Part shown: positions 24,853 through 34,296 of the stretch, one piece after another
Numbering within the stretch: the stretch's first letter is position 1
How the letters are laid out: each line of letters opens with the position of its first letter
NCBI RefSeq assembly: GCF_002351485.1
Contig: NZ_NWMW01000003.1
Coordinates: forward strand, 62,001-126,000
Direction: 5' to 3'
Length of the DNA stretch: 64,000 nucleotides
Origin: Sphingomonas spermidinifaciens
GTDB lineage: Bacteria; Pseudomonadota; Alphaproteobacteria; Sphingomonadales; Sphingomonadaceae
Notes under the pieces: model-generated
Database searches by the model: none
Told to the model about the DNA's origin: nothing
What the model saw: only the letters and a program-made list of their open reading frames with translations
Program-made: the position numbers and the translations under genes

Positions 24853-27600
24853 TCATGCCGCCTCGGCCATCGCGCCCTCGCCCGCCGCTGCCTCGAGCAG
24901 CCGCCGCTCGATCGCGCGCATCCGGCTGGCCGAGTCGATCTTGTCGCCGATCAGGTCGGTGACATAGAAGGTGTCGACCGCGCGCTCGCCATAGGTCGCG
25001 ACATGCGCCGAATGGATCGTCACCTTCGACTGGAACAGCGCGTTGGCGAGGTGGAAGAGAAGCGCCGGTCGATCGCGGGCATTGACCTCGATCACGGTGA
25101 AGCGGTTCGAGGCGTAGTTGTCGATCAGTACCGCCGGCTCGATCGAGAAGGCATCGGCGCGCGGACGCGGCAGCGGCTTGGCGCGCAGCCGCTCGGTGAT
25201 GCGCGCCCGGTTGAGCAGCGCGTCGCCGATCGCCGCCTTCAGCCGCTCGAGCTGGCCTGGATCGTCAAAGTTGCGGCCAAGCGGATCCTGGACGAGGAAA
25301 TTGTCGAGCGCCATCCCCTCGCGCGTCGTATGGATGCGCGCGTCGATGATGTTGCCGCCCGCCGCATGGATCGCGCCGGCGATGCGATAGAAGATGCCGG
25401 GATGGTCGGCGGCGTAGATCGTCACCAGCGTCGCACCGCGCTCGCGGTCCGGCTGGGTATCCACCGACAGCTTGTCGTGCCCCGCGCGCTCGATCAGCCG
25501 GGCATTGCGTTCGAGCACGTCGAGGGGCTCGGCCACCCAATAGCTCTCGGGCAGCTTCCTCACGAGCCGCTGGAAAGCCGGCGCGTCCCAGCCGAGTGCT
25601 CGCGCCAGCGCCTCCTGCTTCGCCACGACCCGCTCGCCGCGCCCGCGCTGCTTGTGACCCAGGCGCAGCACTTCCTCGGCGGCCTCGTACAGGTCGCCGA
25701 TCAACTGGCGCTTCCAGCCGTTCCACGTCCCCGGCCCTACCGCGCGAATATCGACGACGGTCAGCACCATCAGCATCATCAGCCGCTGCGGACTGGCGAC
25801 CGCGCCGGCGAAATCGAGGATCGTCTTGAAGTCCGAAAGGTCACGCTTGAACGCCGTCGCCGACATGAGAAGGTGCCAGCGCACCAGCCAGGCGACGACC
25901 TCCGTCTCGGCCGCGCTCAATCCGAAGCGGGGGCAGAGGCGCTCGGCCACGTGCGCGCCCAGCACCGAATGGTCGCCGCCACGCCCCTTGGCGATGTCGT
26001 GCAGCAGCACCGCGACATAGAGCGCGCGGCGCGACACGATCTGGGGAAACAGGGCGGTCGCGATCGGATGCTCGTCCTTGAGCTTGCCCTGCTCGATCCG
26101 CGCGAGCAGCCCGACGGCTCGGATCGTGTGCTCGTCGACCGTGTAGTGGTGATACATGTCGAACTGCATCTGCGCGACGACGCGGCCGAAATCGGGCACG
26201 AAGCGGCCGAACACCCCCGCCTCGTTCATCCAGCGCAGCACCGTCTCGGGATCGCGGGGACTGGTCAGCACGCCGATGAACAGCGCATTGGCGCGGGGAT
26301 CGTCGCGGTGCTCGTCGATCAGCTTGGCATCACGTGCGGCCAGCCGCATCGCCTGGGGGTGGACCTCCAGCCCGTGCTGGTCGGCGAGTGCGAAGATCTC
26401 GATCAGCCGGACGGGATCCTCGCGGAAGAATTGCTCGCCGGGCAGCGCCAGCCGTCCACGATCGAGCACGAAGCCGTGGAGCTTGCGCGGGGACCGCCGG
26501 ATGAACGGCAGGCCGAACCGCCGCCCGCGCGACGCGAAGGTCTCGTCGAGGTGCGCGAGGAACACGCCGGTCAGGTCGCCGACCGTCTTGGCCTGCAGGA
26601 AGTAGAACTGCATGAACCGCTCGACCGCGAGCTTGCCCGGCCGGTCGGCATAGTTCATCCGCGCCGCGATCTCGCGCTGCATGTCGAAGGTCAGCCGATC
26701 CTCCGCGCGCCCGGCAAGCAGGTGAAGGTGGCATCGGACCGCCCAGAGGAAGTTCTCCGCGCGGTGGAAGCGGCGATACTCCTGGCGCGTGAGGACGCCC
26801 TTCTCGACCAGTTCGGCAGCGCGTTGCACGCCGTACGCGTCCTTGCCGATCCAGAACAGCGTATGGAGGTCGCGCAGCCCCCCCTTCCCCTCCTTCACAT
26901 TGGGTTCGACGACGTAGCGGCTGTCGCCCATCTTGATGTGGCGCTGGTCGCGCTCGGCCAGCTTCTGCGCGATGAAGCCGCGGGTGTCCGACTGGACCTC
27001 CGACCGGAACCGCCGCGACGCCTCGTCATACAGATCGGTGTCGCCCCAGACATAGCGTCCTTCAAGGAGCGCGGTGCGGATCGTCACGTCGCTCTTCGCC
27101 ATCCGCACCATCTCGTCGAGCGAGCGGGATGAATGGCCGACCTTCAGCCCCATGTCCCACAGGGCATAGAGCATCGATTCGATGACCTGCTCGCACCATG
27201 CGGTCCGCTTCCAGGGGGTCAGGAATCCCAGATCGATGTCCGAATGCGGCGCCATCTCGCCGCGGCCATATCCACCGACCGCGATCAGGGTCATCCGCTC
27301 GGCGGCGGTCGGATTGGTGTTCGGATAGATGCGCTGGACGGTAAAGTCCCACAGCAGGCGCAGAAGCTGGTCGGTCAGGAAGGCATGCGCGTTCGCCGTC
27401 TCGAGCCCGCGCGTCGGATGCTCGGCGAAGCGCCGCTCGATCTCGGCCCGCCCGTCGTCAAGCGCCTGCTTGAGGATCGCGGTGCCCGCCTGGCGAAGGC
27501 CCGTGCCCTTACCCCCCTCGACCACCGCAAGCCGGTCGGCAACGACGCGCCGGTCGATAATCGCGCGGCGGCTGGGCAGATGGGCGAAGCGGTTGGGCAT
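24853..27600 (-). CDS. glnD: [Protein-PII] uridylyltransferase/uridylyl-removing enzyme
   Basis: This is the nitrogen-status sensor that uridylylates PII when glutamine is low and removes UMP when it is high. The 915-residue protein has the nucleotidyltransferase motif GGYGRGEMAPHSDIDLGFL near residue 100. The HD hydrolase domain follows (VLLHDIAKGRGGDHS, about 520), and two C-terminal ACT domains bind glutamine (TIYAADHPGIFYRIAGAIH and EVNARDRPALLFHLANAL). Length and domain order match GlnD. It lies downstream of hrcA-grpE but is separated from grpE by a terminator-like hairpin. Confidence 0.97.
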   Translation of the reverse strand: MPNRFAHLPSRRAIIDRRVVADRLAVVEGGKGTGLRQAGTAILKQALDDGRAEIERRFAEHPTRGLETANAHAFLTDQLLRLLWDFTVQRIYPNTNPTAAERMTLIAVGGYGRGEMAPHSDIDLGFLTPWKRTAWCEQVIESMLYALWDMGLKVGHSSRSLDEMVRMAKSDVTIRTALLEGRYVWGDTDLYDEASRRFRSEVQSDTRGFIAQKLAERDQRHIKMGDSRYVVEPNVKEGKGGLRDLHTLFWIGKDAYGVQRAAELVEKGVLTRQEYRRFHRAENFLWAVRCHLHLLAGRAEDRLTFDMQREIAARMNYADRPGKLAVERFMQFYFLQAKTVGDLTGVFLAHLDETFASRGRRFGLPFIRRSPRKLHGFVLDRGRLALPGEQFFREDPVRLIEIFALADQHGLEVHPQAMRLAARDAKLIDEHRDDPRANALFIGVLTSPRDPETVLRWMNEAGVFGRFVPDFGRVVAQMQFDMYHHYTVDEHTIRAVGLLARIEQGKLKDEHPIATALFPQIVSRRALYVAVLLHDIAKGRGGDHSVLGAHVAERLCPRFGLSAAETEVVAWLVRWHLLMSATAFKRDLSDFKTILDFAGAVASPQRLMMLMVLTVVDIRAVGPGTWNGWKRQLIGDLYEAAEEVLRLGHKQRGRGERVVAKQEALARALGWDAPAFQRLVRKLPESYWVAEPLDVLERNARLIERAGHDKLSVDTQPDRERGATLVTIYAADHPGIFYRIAGAIHAAGGNIIDARIHTTREGMALDNFLVQDPLGRNFDDPGQLERLKAAIGDALLNRARITERLRAKPLPRPRADAFSIEPAVLIDNYASNRFTVIEVNARDRPALLFHLANALFQSKVTIHSAHVATYGERAVDTFYVTDLIGDKIDSASRMRAIERRLLEAAAGEGAMAEAA

Positions 27601-27656
27601 GGCCGCCTAGATAAGGCGCGAAGGCCTGATTGTCGTGCCGTTTCGACTGACCGTCT

Positions 27657-27687
27657 CAAGCACCTCCCCGGCTCGGGGAGGTGCTTG
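27657..27687 (-). terminator. Hairpin downstream of grpE
   Basis: CAAGCACCTCCCCG (27657-27670) pairs perfectly with CGGGGAGGTGCTTG (27674-27687) across a three-base loop, just after the grpE stop and before glnD. The T-run is weak, so it may terminate or attenuate. Confidence 0.6.
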
Positions 27688-27694
27688 GATCGAT

Positions 27695-28255
27695 CTACTC
27701 CGCCGCCTTCGCCACGCCCACCAGCGCCGGGCGCAGAAGGCGGTCGCGGATCATGTAGCCGGCCTGCACTTCCTGCACGATCGTGCCCGGCGCGACGTCG
27801 GCGCTCGGCACCTCGAACATCGCCTGATGGCGATTTGGGTCGAGCGCCTCGCCGACCGAGGCGATGCGGCTGATGCCGTGGCGCGCGAAGATGCTCTCGA
27901 GCTCGCGCCCCGTCGCCTCTAGGCCCGTCACCAGCCCCTTGAAGCGCTCCTCGGCCCGGACCTCGTCGGGAATGGCCGACAGGCCGCGCGACAGATTGTC
28001 GGCGACCGACAGGATGTCGCGCGCGAACGCCGTCGCGGCATAGGTGCGCGCGTCGGCGGCCTCCTTCTCGGCGCGCCGCCGGACATTCTGCACCTCGGCT
28101 TGCGCATATAGCACCTGGCGCTTGGCCTCGGCCAGTTCCTCGGCCAGGGCGGCGTGAGCGTCGGCCTCGGCCACCTCGGGCGCGGCCTCGGCGGTCGCCT
28201 CGCGCAGTGCTTCGGCATCGGCCGTCCCGGCCGCCGTCGTGTCTTCGTTTTCCAT
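27695..28255 (-). CDS. grpE: Nucleotide exchange factor GrpE
   Basis: GrpE releases ADP from DnaK. The 186-residue protein has an acidic, Ala/Glu-rich N-terminus and a long helix (LAEELAEAKRQVLYAQAEVQNVRRRAEKE is its core; only the pattern matters). The C-terminal beta domain has NRHQAMFEVPSADVAPGTIV and VQAGYMIRDRLLRPALV. The start giving MENEDT is chosen over one ten codons upstream because the core begins there. It sits 34 bp downstream of hrcA; dnaK is not in the window. Confidence 0.96.
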   Translation of the reverse strand: MENEDTTAAGTADAEALREATAEAAPEVAEADAHAALAEELAEAKRQVLYAQAEVQNVRRRAEKEAADARTYAATAFARDILSVADNLSRGLSAIPDEVRAEERFKGLVTGLEATGRELESIFARHGISRIASVGEALDPNRHQAMFEVPSADVAPGTIVQEVQAGYMIRDRLLRPALVGVAKAAE

Positions 28256-28289
28256 AAGCCCCTGTCGTACAGTCCGTTCGTTCAAGCAA

Positions 28290-29333
28290 TCAGCTCAAGA
28301 GCCGCGAGAGCGTCGCGGCCGTCAGGTCCACCATGGGCACGACCCTCGCATAGTTCAACCGCGTCGGGCCGATGACGCCGACCACGCCGACCACCCGCCC
28401 GTCGAGCGCGCGCACGGGCTTGGCGATCACCGATGAGCCCGACAGCGCGAACAGCTTGTTCTCCGACCCGATGAAGATGCGCGCGGCATCCCCCTCGCGT
28501 GCCGAATCGAGCAGGCGGGCAATCTCTTCCTTGTCCTCGAGCTCGTCGAGGAGCTGGCGCACGCGGTCGAGGTCCTCGGCGGCACTGGTGTCGAGCAGCC
28601 GCGCCTGGCCCCGCACGATCAGCACCGGGCGGCTGTCGCCATCCTCGCTCCAGACGGCGAGGCCCCGCTCAACCAGATCGCGCGCCGCAACGTCGAGTGC
28701 CGCCCGCTCGCGCGCGATCTGCTGGGCAAGCGCGGCGCGCGCCTCGCTCAGCGTCCGGCCGGCGAGCGTCGCCGACAGATAGTTGGCCGCCTGTTCGAGC
28801 GCGAAGGCAGGAAGGCCGGGCGGCAGATCGATCACCCGGTTTTCGACCGACCCGTCCTCGCCCACGAGCACCGCCAGCGCCTTGTCGTGGCTCAGGGGCA
28901 CGAAGCCCACCTGCCGCAGCCGCGGCTCGCGCTTGGGAACGAGGACGAGGCCTGCACAAGCCGACAGACCCGAAAGCACTGCGGTCGTGTTGGCGATCGC
29001 CGTCTCGACCGGGCCGTCGCCGCCGCGCGCACCGCCCTCGATCGCGGCGCGTTCCTCGGGAGAAGGTTCGTGGCTCTGCATCATCCCGTCGACGAACAGG
29101 CGCAGGCCGCTTTCGGTCGGCATCCGTCCTGCACTGGTGTGCGGCGCGGCAAGCAGGCCGAACTCCTCCAGGTCCTGCATCACGTTACGGATGCTGGCGG
29201 GCGACAGGTTGAGGCCCGAGATCTTCGACAGCGTGCGCGAACCCACCGGCTGTCCGGTGTCGAGATAGCTTTCGACGACGATCCGGAACACCTCACGCGC
29301 GCGGTCGGTCATTTCGTGGATCGGCGGGGTCAT
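28290..29333 (-). CDS. hrcA: Heat-inducible transcription repressor HrcA
   Basis: HrcA represses class I heat-shock genes by binding CIRCE elements. The 347-residue protein has the N-terminal winged helix (RAREVFRIVVESYLDTGQPV, then NLSPASIRNVMQDLEEFGLL and HTSAGRMPTESGLRLFVD). The C-terminal domain ends with IGPTRLNYARVVPMVDLTA. It is followed by grpE. No full CIRCE element (TTAGCACTC-N9-GAGTGCTAA) was seen upstream, so the regulator is not obviously acting on this promoter. Confidence 0.96.
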   Translation of the reverse strand: MTPPIHEMTDRAREVFRIVVESYLDTGQPVGSRTLSKISGLNLSPASIRNVMQDLEEFGLLAAPHTSAGRMPTESGLRLFVDGMMQSHEPSPEERAAIEGGARGGDGPVETAIANTTAVLSGLSACAGLVLVPKREPRLRQVGFVPLSHDKALAVLVGEDGSVENRVIDLPPGLPAFALEQAANYLSATLAGRTLSEARAALAQQIARERAALDVAARDLVERGLAVWSEDGDSRPVLIVRGQARLLDTSAAEDLDRVRQLLDELEDKEEIARLLDSAREGDAARIFIGSENKLFALSGSSVIAKPVRALDGRVVGVVGVIGPTRLNYARVVPMVDLTAATLSRLLS

Positions 29334-29364
29334 GCCCCTGATCTAGGCGCGCGGGCGCCCCCGC

Positions 29365-29871
29365 TCAACGCTTTCCGACGAAGGCATCGATCGGAAGCAG
29401 CGCCGGTGCCGCCTCCAGCACCGCGCGCACCCGGTTCGCCTCGTCCGACCGACAGCCCAGATAAAGGTGCAGCGACTGCGGCGCGGCGCCGGTGTTCGCG
29501 TCCCACCTCACGTCGATCGAGGGCATGTCGGTCGGCGCGACGCCGCAATCGGGGCTGCCCATCTCGATCCGGCGATCGCCGGCTACGGGCTTCACCGCGC
29601 CCAGATGCTCGATGAAGCGCGCGGCGGTCGCGCGATCGACGCTGAAGCGGCGCTCGCCCGTCGCGGCGACGTGCCGTTGCCCGGTGAACACGCCCTCCCC
29701 CTCGGGCGTCATCGTCACCGAATAGACGGGGCAGAAGCCAAAACAGGGGGCGGTGGAATAGGTCACCGCCTCGCGCTCGATCGGCACCGGCGTGTCGGGC
29801 GCGGCGCCCGGCTGCATCGCACAGCCGGCGGCGAGCAGGGGCAACACGGCGGCAATCGAACGAAGCTTCAC
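29365..29871 (-). CDS. Lipoprotein with DUF6438-type domain
   Basis: This 168-residue lipoprotein precursor has a hydrophobic N-terminus and the lipobox LAAGC. The mature part contains APCFGFCPVYSVTM, the Cys-x-Gly-x-Cys-Pro pattern of DUF6438. Later come GVFTGQRHVAATGER and two further Cys residues (SPDCGVA and YLGCRSD). No ATG fits; GTG at 29871 is chosen because AAGGGGA lies six bases upstream and it leads directly into the signal sequence. Function unknown. Confidence 0.8.
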   Translation of the reverse strand: MKLRSIAAVLPLLAAGCAMQPGAAPDTPVPIEREAVTYSTAPCFGFCPVYSVTMTPEGEGVFTGQRHVAATGERRFSVDRATAARFIEHLGAVKPVAGDRRIEMGSPDCGVAPTDMPSIDVRWDANTGAAPQSLHLYLGCRSDEANRVRAVLEAAPALLPIDAFVGKR

Positions 29872-29950
29872 GGGCAATCCCCTTATGTCAGGCTGGCGCC
29901 AGCGCCACACCCGGTCTATCGCGCGCCTCAACCCAATAGGAGCTGAATAG

Positions 29951-30667
29951 ATGCGCCCATCCGGCCGCGCCCCCGACGAAATGCGCCCCATCACGATCGA
30001 GCCTAATTTCACCCGCCATGCCGAGGGATCGGTGCTGATCGGCTTCGGCGACACGCGCGTGCTGGTGACCGCCAGCGTCGAGGAACGCGTGCCCCCCTTC
30101 CTGCGCGGCAAGGGCGAAGGCTGGGTGACTGCCGAATATGGCATGCTCCCGCGCGCCACCCACACCCGCGGCAGCCGCGAGGCGGCGAAGGGCAAGCAGT
30201 CGGGCCGCACGCAGGAAATCCAGCGACTGATCGGCCGCTCGCTGCGCGCGGTCACCGACCTCAAGCTGCTCGGCGAGCGGCAGATCACGCTCGACTGCGA
30301 CGTGATCCAGGCCGATGGCGGCACCCGCACCGCCTCGATCTCGGGCGCGTGGGTGGCGCTGCGCCTCGCGGTCGACAAGCTGATGGCCGAGGGCAAGCTC
30401 ACGACCGACCCGATCCTGCATCAGGTCGCGGCGGTCAGCTGCGGCATCCACAACGGCACGCCTGTCCTCGACCTCGACTATCCCGAGGATTCGGCCGCCG
30501 ACGCCGACGCCAATTTCGTGCTGCTGGGCGACGGCAAGATCGCCGAGGCGCAGGCCACCGCCGAGGGCGCGTGCTATGACGAGGAGTCCCTCCTCCGCCT
30601 CCTCCGCCTCGCGCGCATCGGCTGCAACTCGATCTTCGAGGCGCAGCGCAAGGCAATCGGCCGATGA
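29951..30667 (+). CDS. rph: Ribonuclease PH
   Basis: This phosphorolytic 3'-to-5' exoribonuclease trims tRNA 3' ends. The 238-residue protein shows [20 protein letters not shown], the RNA-binding [26 protein letters not shown], the phosphate-site Arg in [18 protein letters not shown], and [20 protein letters not shown]. It overlaps rdgB by ATGA and is divergent from the hrcA side, an arrangement common in alphaproteobacteria. Confidence 0.97.
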   Translation: MRPSGRAPDEMRPITIEPNFTRHAEGSVLIGFGDTRVLVTASVEERVPPFLRGKGEGWVTAEYGMLPRATHTRGSREAAKGKQSGRTQEIQRLIGRSLRAVTDLKLLGERQITLDCDVIQADGGTRTASISGAWVALRLAVDKLMAEGKLTTDPILHQVAAVSCGIHNGTPVLDLDYPEDSAADADANFVLLGDGKIAEAQATAEGACYDEESLLRLLRLARIGCNSIFEAQRKAIGR

Positions 30668-31293
30668 GCGGCGAGGGCAAAGAGCCCCAGGCGATCCGCA
30701 AACTCGCTCCCGGCAAGCTCGTCATCGCCAGCCACAACCAGGGCAAGGTGCGCGAGATTCGCGCGCTGCTCGCCCCCTATGGCATCGAACCTGTCTCGGC
30801 GGGCGAACTCGACCTGCCCGAGCCCGAGGAGACCGGAACCACCTTCGTCGCCAATGCCGAGCTCAAGGCGATGCAGGCGACCGACCTCAGCGGGCTCCCT
30901 GCCCTTGCCGACGATTCAGGATTGTGTGTCGAGGCGCTGGGCGGCGAGCCGGGGATCTTCTCCGCGCGATGGGCCGGCCCGACCAAGGACTTCACGCTCG
31001 CGATGCAGGCGGTCGAGAACCGGCTCGCCGCGATCGATCCCGCCCCCACCCGCGCCGCGCACTTCGTCTGCGCGCTCGCGCTCGCCTGGCCTGACGGGCA
31101 TGTCGAATGGTTCGAGGGGCGCGTCGACGGCACGCTTGTCTGGCCGCCGCGCGGCGACCGCGGATTCGGCTACGACCCGATGTTCCTGCCCGACGGCGGT
31201 ACGGAAACGTACGGTGAAATGGACCCGGAACAAAAGCATGCGACCAGTCATCGGGCTGATGCATTCCGGCAACTGGTGTCAACGGTATTTTAA
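30664..31293 (+). CDS. rdgB: XTP/dITP pyrophosphatase (RdgB/HAM1)
   Basis: The enzyme hydrolyses non-canonical purine triphosphates (XTP, dITP) and so keeps them out of DNA and RNA. The 209-residue protein has [15 protein letters not shown] at the N-terminus, [20 protein letters not shown] with the catalytic Asp, the [12 protein letters not shown] segment and [10 protein letters not shown] near the end. It is coupled to rph. In relatives hemW usually follows directly; here 3.46 kb of other genes intervene. Confidence 0.96.
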   Translation: MSGEGKEPQAIRKLAPGKLVIASHNQGKVREIRALLAPYGIEPVSAGELDLPEPEETGTTFVANAELKAMQATDLSGLPALADDSGLCVEALGGEPGIFSARWAGPTKDFTLAMQAVENRLAAIDPAPTRAAHFVCALALAWPDGHVEWFEGRVDGTLVWPPRGDRGFGYDPMFLPDGGTETYGEMDPEQKHATSHRADAFRQLVSTVF

Positions 31294-31358
31294 AGCTAGG
31301 ATCGTAGTCGCCTGATCGCGGCCGGCATGTGCAACGCATTTCAACGCGACGGGTTATC

Positions 31359-31380
31359 GATGGCAGCACGCGATGCCATC
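31359..31380. promoter_or_regulatory. Inverted repeat GATGGCA-N8-TGCCATC
   Basis: Seven-base perfect arms lie about 30 bp upstream of the next start. It is a possible operator for the small protein; nothing else supports it. Confidence 0.3.
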
Positions 31381-31411
31381 TTGCGGGCTGCTGATGTTTA
31401 GGGAGTGAGAT

Positions 31412-31648
31412 ATGTTCGGAAAGATTGCCCTGGCGCTTGCCGCCACCACCATGGCCGCCGCGCCGCTGGCCGCCAACCCGGCCGCCAGCCTGTCGGTCGC
31501 GAAGAATGTTCGTGCGTCTACCGCCACGAAGAACGCCAACCGTGCCATCGGTGGCGCGGGCCTGTTCGGCCTGGCGATCGGCGCCGGCGTGATTGCCATT
31601 CTGGCTGTCGGCCTGACCAACGACTCGGACGTGCCTGACAGCGATTGA
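31412..31648 (+). CDS. Small exported or membrane protein
   Basis: This 78-residue protein has a signal-peptide-like start (FGKIALALAATTMAAAPLAA). A short basic stretch (KNVRASTATKNANRA) and a Gly/Ala/Ile-rich transmembrane segment (about residues 48-68) follow, and it ends in an acidic tail DSDVPDSD. GGGAGTGAG precedes the ATG, and a strong terminator follows. Small proteins of this shape are frequent and unnamed in sphingomonads. Function unknown. Confidence 0.65.
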   Translation: MFGKIALALAATTMAAAPLAANPAASLSVAKNVRASTATKNANRAIGGAGLFGLAIGAGVIAILAVGLTNDSDVPDSD

Positions 31649-31690
31649 TCGCGCGCCGATCATCGTCGCCTCGTCCAAAGGGGTAGCGGA

Positions 31691-31718
31691 AAAGGGAAGC
31701 CGATGGCTTCCCTTTTTT
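31691..31718. terminator. Terminator with T-run
   Basis: AAAGGGAAGCC (31691-31701) pairs with GGCTTCCCTTT (31705-31715), followed by further T residues. It ends the small-protein transcript and, read the other way with its A-run, also the HxlR gene. Confidence 0.85.
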
Positions 31719-31728
31719 GTGTCTGCCG

Positions 31729-32109
31729 TCAGCCGGCGCGTTCGCGCCACTTCGCCCGCTCGGCGAACAACGCCGCGACCGCGTCCAGATTGGCGCTGCC
31801 CCATTCGCACAGCGGCGTCAGTGCCCCGGCCAGGCTGCGCCCAAGCGGCGTCAGCGCATAATCGACGCGCGGCGGCACCTCGCGATAGTCGCGGCGCACG
31901 ACAATGCCGTCGGCCTCCAGTTCCTTCAGCTGCTGGATCAGCACCTTGTCACTGACGCCGCGCACCGCACGCTTCAGCTCGCCGTAGCGATTGGGCTCGT
32001 CCCGCAGAAAATAGATGATCAACGGCTTCCACTTGCCCGAGATCAGGCGAAGCGTCGCATCGAGGCCGCAGCTGAAGCCGGTGACGGGATCGGGTCGAGG
32101 GTGGCTCAT
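31729..32109 (-). CDS. HxlR family transcriptional regulator
   Basis: This 126-residue winged-helix protein has the HxlR hallmarks: a single N-terminal Cys (GFSCGLDATLRLISGKWK), YFLRDEPNRYGELKRAV as the first helices, recognition helix VLIQQLKELEADGIV, and the wing YREVPPRVDYALTPLG. Regulators of this family often sense reactive electrophiles or quinones through that Cys. It is divergent from the SDR gene and very probably controls it. Confidence 0.92.
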   Translation of the reverse strand: MSHPRPDPVTGFSCGLDATLRLISGKWKPLIIYFLRDEPNRYGELKRAVRGVSDKVLIQQLKELEADGIVVRRDYREVPPRVDYALTPLGRSLAGALTPLCEWGSANLDAVAALFAERAKWRERAG

Positions 32110-32132
32110 TCTTTGATACTTACCAAAAGGTG

Positions 32133-32152
32133 CATACTTGTCGATAGGTATG
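32133..32152. promoter_or_regulatory. Candidate HxlR operator CATAC-N10-GTATG
   Basis: A symmetric half-site pair lies in the 85-bp gap between the divergent HxlR and SDR starts. A second ATACTT copy occurs a few bases to its left (near 32116). Its position fits control of both promoters. Confidence 0.45.
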
Positions 32153-32194
32153 TGCGCTGCCAGCTCCGTGCCTCCTGATCCAAGGAGGCAATGA

Positions 32195-32929
32195 ATGACA
32201 CGGTTGGAAGGCAAGACGGCGATCATCACGGGCGGCGGCACGGGCATCGGCTTGGGCGCGGCGCGGCGGTTCGTCGAAGAAGGCGCGTTCGTCTATCTGT
32301 TCGGGCGGCGGGCCGACGCGCTCGAACGCGCCGTGGCCGAGCTCGGTCCCAATGCGCGCGCGGTTGCCGGATCGGTACGATCGGATGAAGACCTCGACCG
32401 GCTCTATGCGGCGGTCCGCGACGAGCGGGGCACGCTCGACATCCTTTTCGCCAACGCCGGCACGGGCAACCTCGCGCCGCTCGGCGCGCTGACCCACGAC
32501 GACTATGACGCCACCTTCGGCAGCAATGTCGAAGGATTGATCTTCACGGTGCAGAAGGGCCTTCCCCTCATGCGCGCCGGCGGCTCGATCATCCTCACCG
32601 GCTCGACCACAGGCGAGATGGGGGGCAGCAACTTCAGTCTCTACAGCGCGAGCAAGGCGGCGGTGCGCAACCTTGCGCGCAGCTGGGCGCTCGACCTCAA
32701 GGGGACGGGCATCCGCGTCAACGTCCTCTCGCCCGGACCGACGCGCACCGAGCTGGCGGGCGAGGTCGTGGGTTTCGAGGCGCTAGAAGCACTGGGATTG
32801 GGCACCCCGCTCGGCCGCGTCGGCGAGCCTGCGGAAATCGGCGCCGTCGCCGCCTTTCTCGCCTCGTCGGACAGCAGCTTCATGACGGGGGGCGAGGTGT
32901 TCGTCGACGGGGGCCTCGCGCAGAACTGA
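32195..32929 (+). CDS. Short-chain dehydrogenase/reductase
   Basis: This 244-residue NAD(P)-dependent oxidoreductase has the cofactor motif TGGGTGIG near residue 12, NAG in LFANAGTGN, the catalytic Ser in LTGSTTGE, YSASK (Tyr and Lys of the active site) and the closing SSFMTGGEVFVDGG. GRR after the second strand suggests NADP. Divergence from an HxlR regulator suggests induction by a reactive compound. The substrate is unknown. Confidence 0.94.
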   Translation: MTRLEGKTAIITGGGTGIGLGAARRFVEEGAFVYLFGRRADALERAVAELGPNARAVAGSVRSDEDLDRLYAAVRDERGTLDILFANAGTGNLAPLGALTHDDYDATFGSNVEGLIFTVQKGLPLMRAGGSIILTGSTTGEMGGSNFSLYSASKAAVRNLARSWALDLKGTGIRVNVLSPGPTRTELAGEVVGFEALEALGLGTPLGRVGEPAEIGAVAAFLASSDSSFMTGGEVFVDGGLAQN

Positions 32930-33034
32930 GGCCCTAGTCGAATCGACTAGGCCAAATAGTCGCTCTGACGAGCGCGGTCGGCGGCCAGCCATGCTCTAAC
33001 CCGTGACGTCGAACGTCGCTTGGAAAGGCATGGC

Positions 33035-34276
33035 ATGGTCGCCGAAACCGCATCGATCTCGGGCTCGGGCAGCAATAGCACCTCGCTCGCGCCCGATCAG
33101 GCCGCGGCACTAGCGGCCACGGCCCGCGCAAGCGGCAGCTTCGACGCCAACGCGCTCGCCGCAAGCCTGACCGAACTCGGCGCTGGTGATCCCGCCGCCG
33201 CGCAGACGCTTCAGGCCGAGGTCGAGGCGCAGTTGACCCCCGTCGAACGCGGCGAGCTCGCCCGCGCGATGGACGCGCCCGCCAACGACAATGCCCCCGC
33301 ACCCGGCGCCGGCCCCGACCCGGTGCAGCTCGGCCTCGACCTCGGCCAGATGGCGCTCGACGTCGCCGGGCTGTTTGATCCGACGCCGATCAGCGACGGG
33401 GCGAACGGCATCGTCTCGGCCGGCCGGGCGATCGGCTCCCTTTTCTCGGGCGACTGGGGCGCGGCGGGCGGCCATGCCGTCAACGGCCTTATCTCCGGCG
33501 CGTCGATGCTCCCGGTGCTCGGCGACACCGCCAAGCTCGGCAAGATCGGCAAATGGGCGGAGACCGTCAGCGACGCGGTGAGCGCGGTCGCGCACGACCC
33601 GGCGCTCCGCGAAACGCTCGCCCCCGCGCTCCAGAAGGTGAAGGACGCGATCGGCGCCATTCCGGAAGGCGCGCTCAATGCTCTGCCCGCCAGCGCCCGC
33701 GAATCGCTCGAGGCGACGAAACGCCAGCTCGACGAGTTCTTCTCGCCCACGGTCGCCGCCGATGCCGCGACCGCCACGAACCTCACCGCGCGCGTCGGTG
33801 CCAACACCGCCGAGTGGACGGTCAACGCCGCTGGCCAGCCGACCCGTGTCACCGCCACCCTTTCGGAGCTTCAGCCGAGCGGCCTCGCCCGCGGCCGCGA
33901 CGAACTTGCCGCGCAAGATACGGTGCGCGGCCGCGGCCTCGCCGACGACGATGCCGGCCATGTGATCGGCCACCGCTTCCTGGGCGACCAGGGCGCGCGC
34001 AACATGTTCCCGCAGAACTTCAACTTCAACCGCAGCGCCTACAAGACCCTGGAGAATGAGTGGGCGACCTGGATCGACAAGGGCGGCACGGTAAAGGTCG
34101 ACATCGAGCTGATCGGCGGCACCAGCGGGCGTCCGGCTCAGGTCGGCGTGAGCTATGAAGTGTTCAACGATGCGGGCAAGCGCGTCTTTGACAATCAGGA
34201 GCTGTTCGACAATGCCGCCGGACAGGTGTTCGACCGCGTGCCGACCGCGGACATGGCGAGGATCCTCCGCCAGTGA
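33035..34276 (+). CDS. Probable polymorphic toxin with C-terminal DNA/RNA non-specific nuclease domain
   Basis: This 413-residue protein has no signal peptide. Residues 1-90 are Ala/Ser/Gln-rich and polar. Residues about 95-185 form the hydrophobic, Gly-rich module with LGQMALDVAGLFDPTPISDG and GASMLPVLGDTAKLGKIGKW, the pattern of pre-toxin segments in polymorphic toxins. The C-terminal 120 residues contain DDDAGHVIGHRFLG (His309 as catalytic candidate), NMFPQNFNFNRSAYKTLENEW and the RPAQVGVSYEVF strand, matching Endonuclea_NS_2-type nucleases. GGAAAGG precedes the ATG at 33035. The next gene looks like its immunity protein. The export route is not visible here. Confidence 0.8.
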   Translation: MVAETASISGSGSNSTSLAPDQAAALAATARASGSFDANALAASLTELGAGDPAAAQTLQAEVEAQLTPVERGELARAMDAPANDNAPAPGAGPDPVQLGLDLGQMALDVAGLFDPTPISDGANGIVSAGRAIGSLFSGDWGAAGGHAVNGLISGASMLPVLGDTAKLGKIGKWAETVSDAVSAVAHDPALRETLAPALQKVKDAIGAIPEGALNALPASARESLEATKRQLDEFFSPTVAADAATATNLTARVGANTAEWTVNAAGQPTRVTATLSELQPSGLARGRDELAAQDTVRGRGLADDDAGHVIGHRFLGDQGARNMFPQNFNFNRSAYKTLENEWATWIDKGGTVKVDIELIGGTSGRPAQVGVSYEVFNDAGKRVFDNQELFDNAAGQVFDRVPTADMARILRQ

Positions 34277-34296
34277 TCGCGATCGAGGCACCGGCC

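Noticed and set aside
25003..27132. 709-codon frame opposite glnD
   Set aside because: It is a shadow of GlnD codon bias, with no start context or family motif.
29334..29364. CIRCE element in front of hrcA
   Set aside because: No TTAGCACTC-N9-GAGTGCTAA or near match was found in the short gap upstream of hrcA, so no site is reported.
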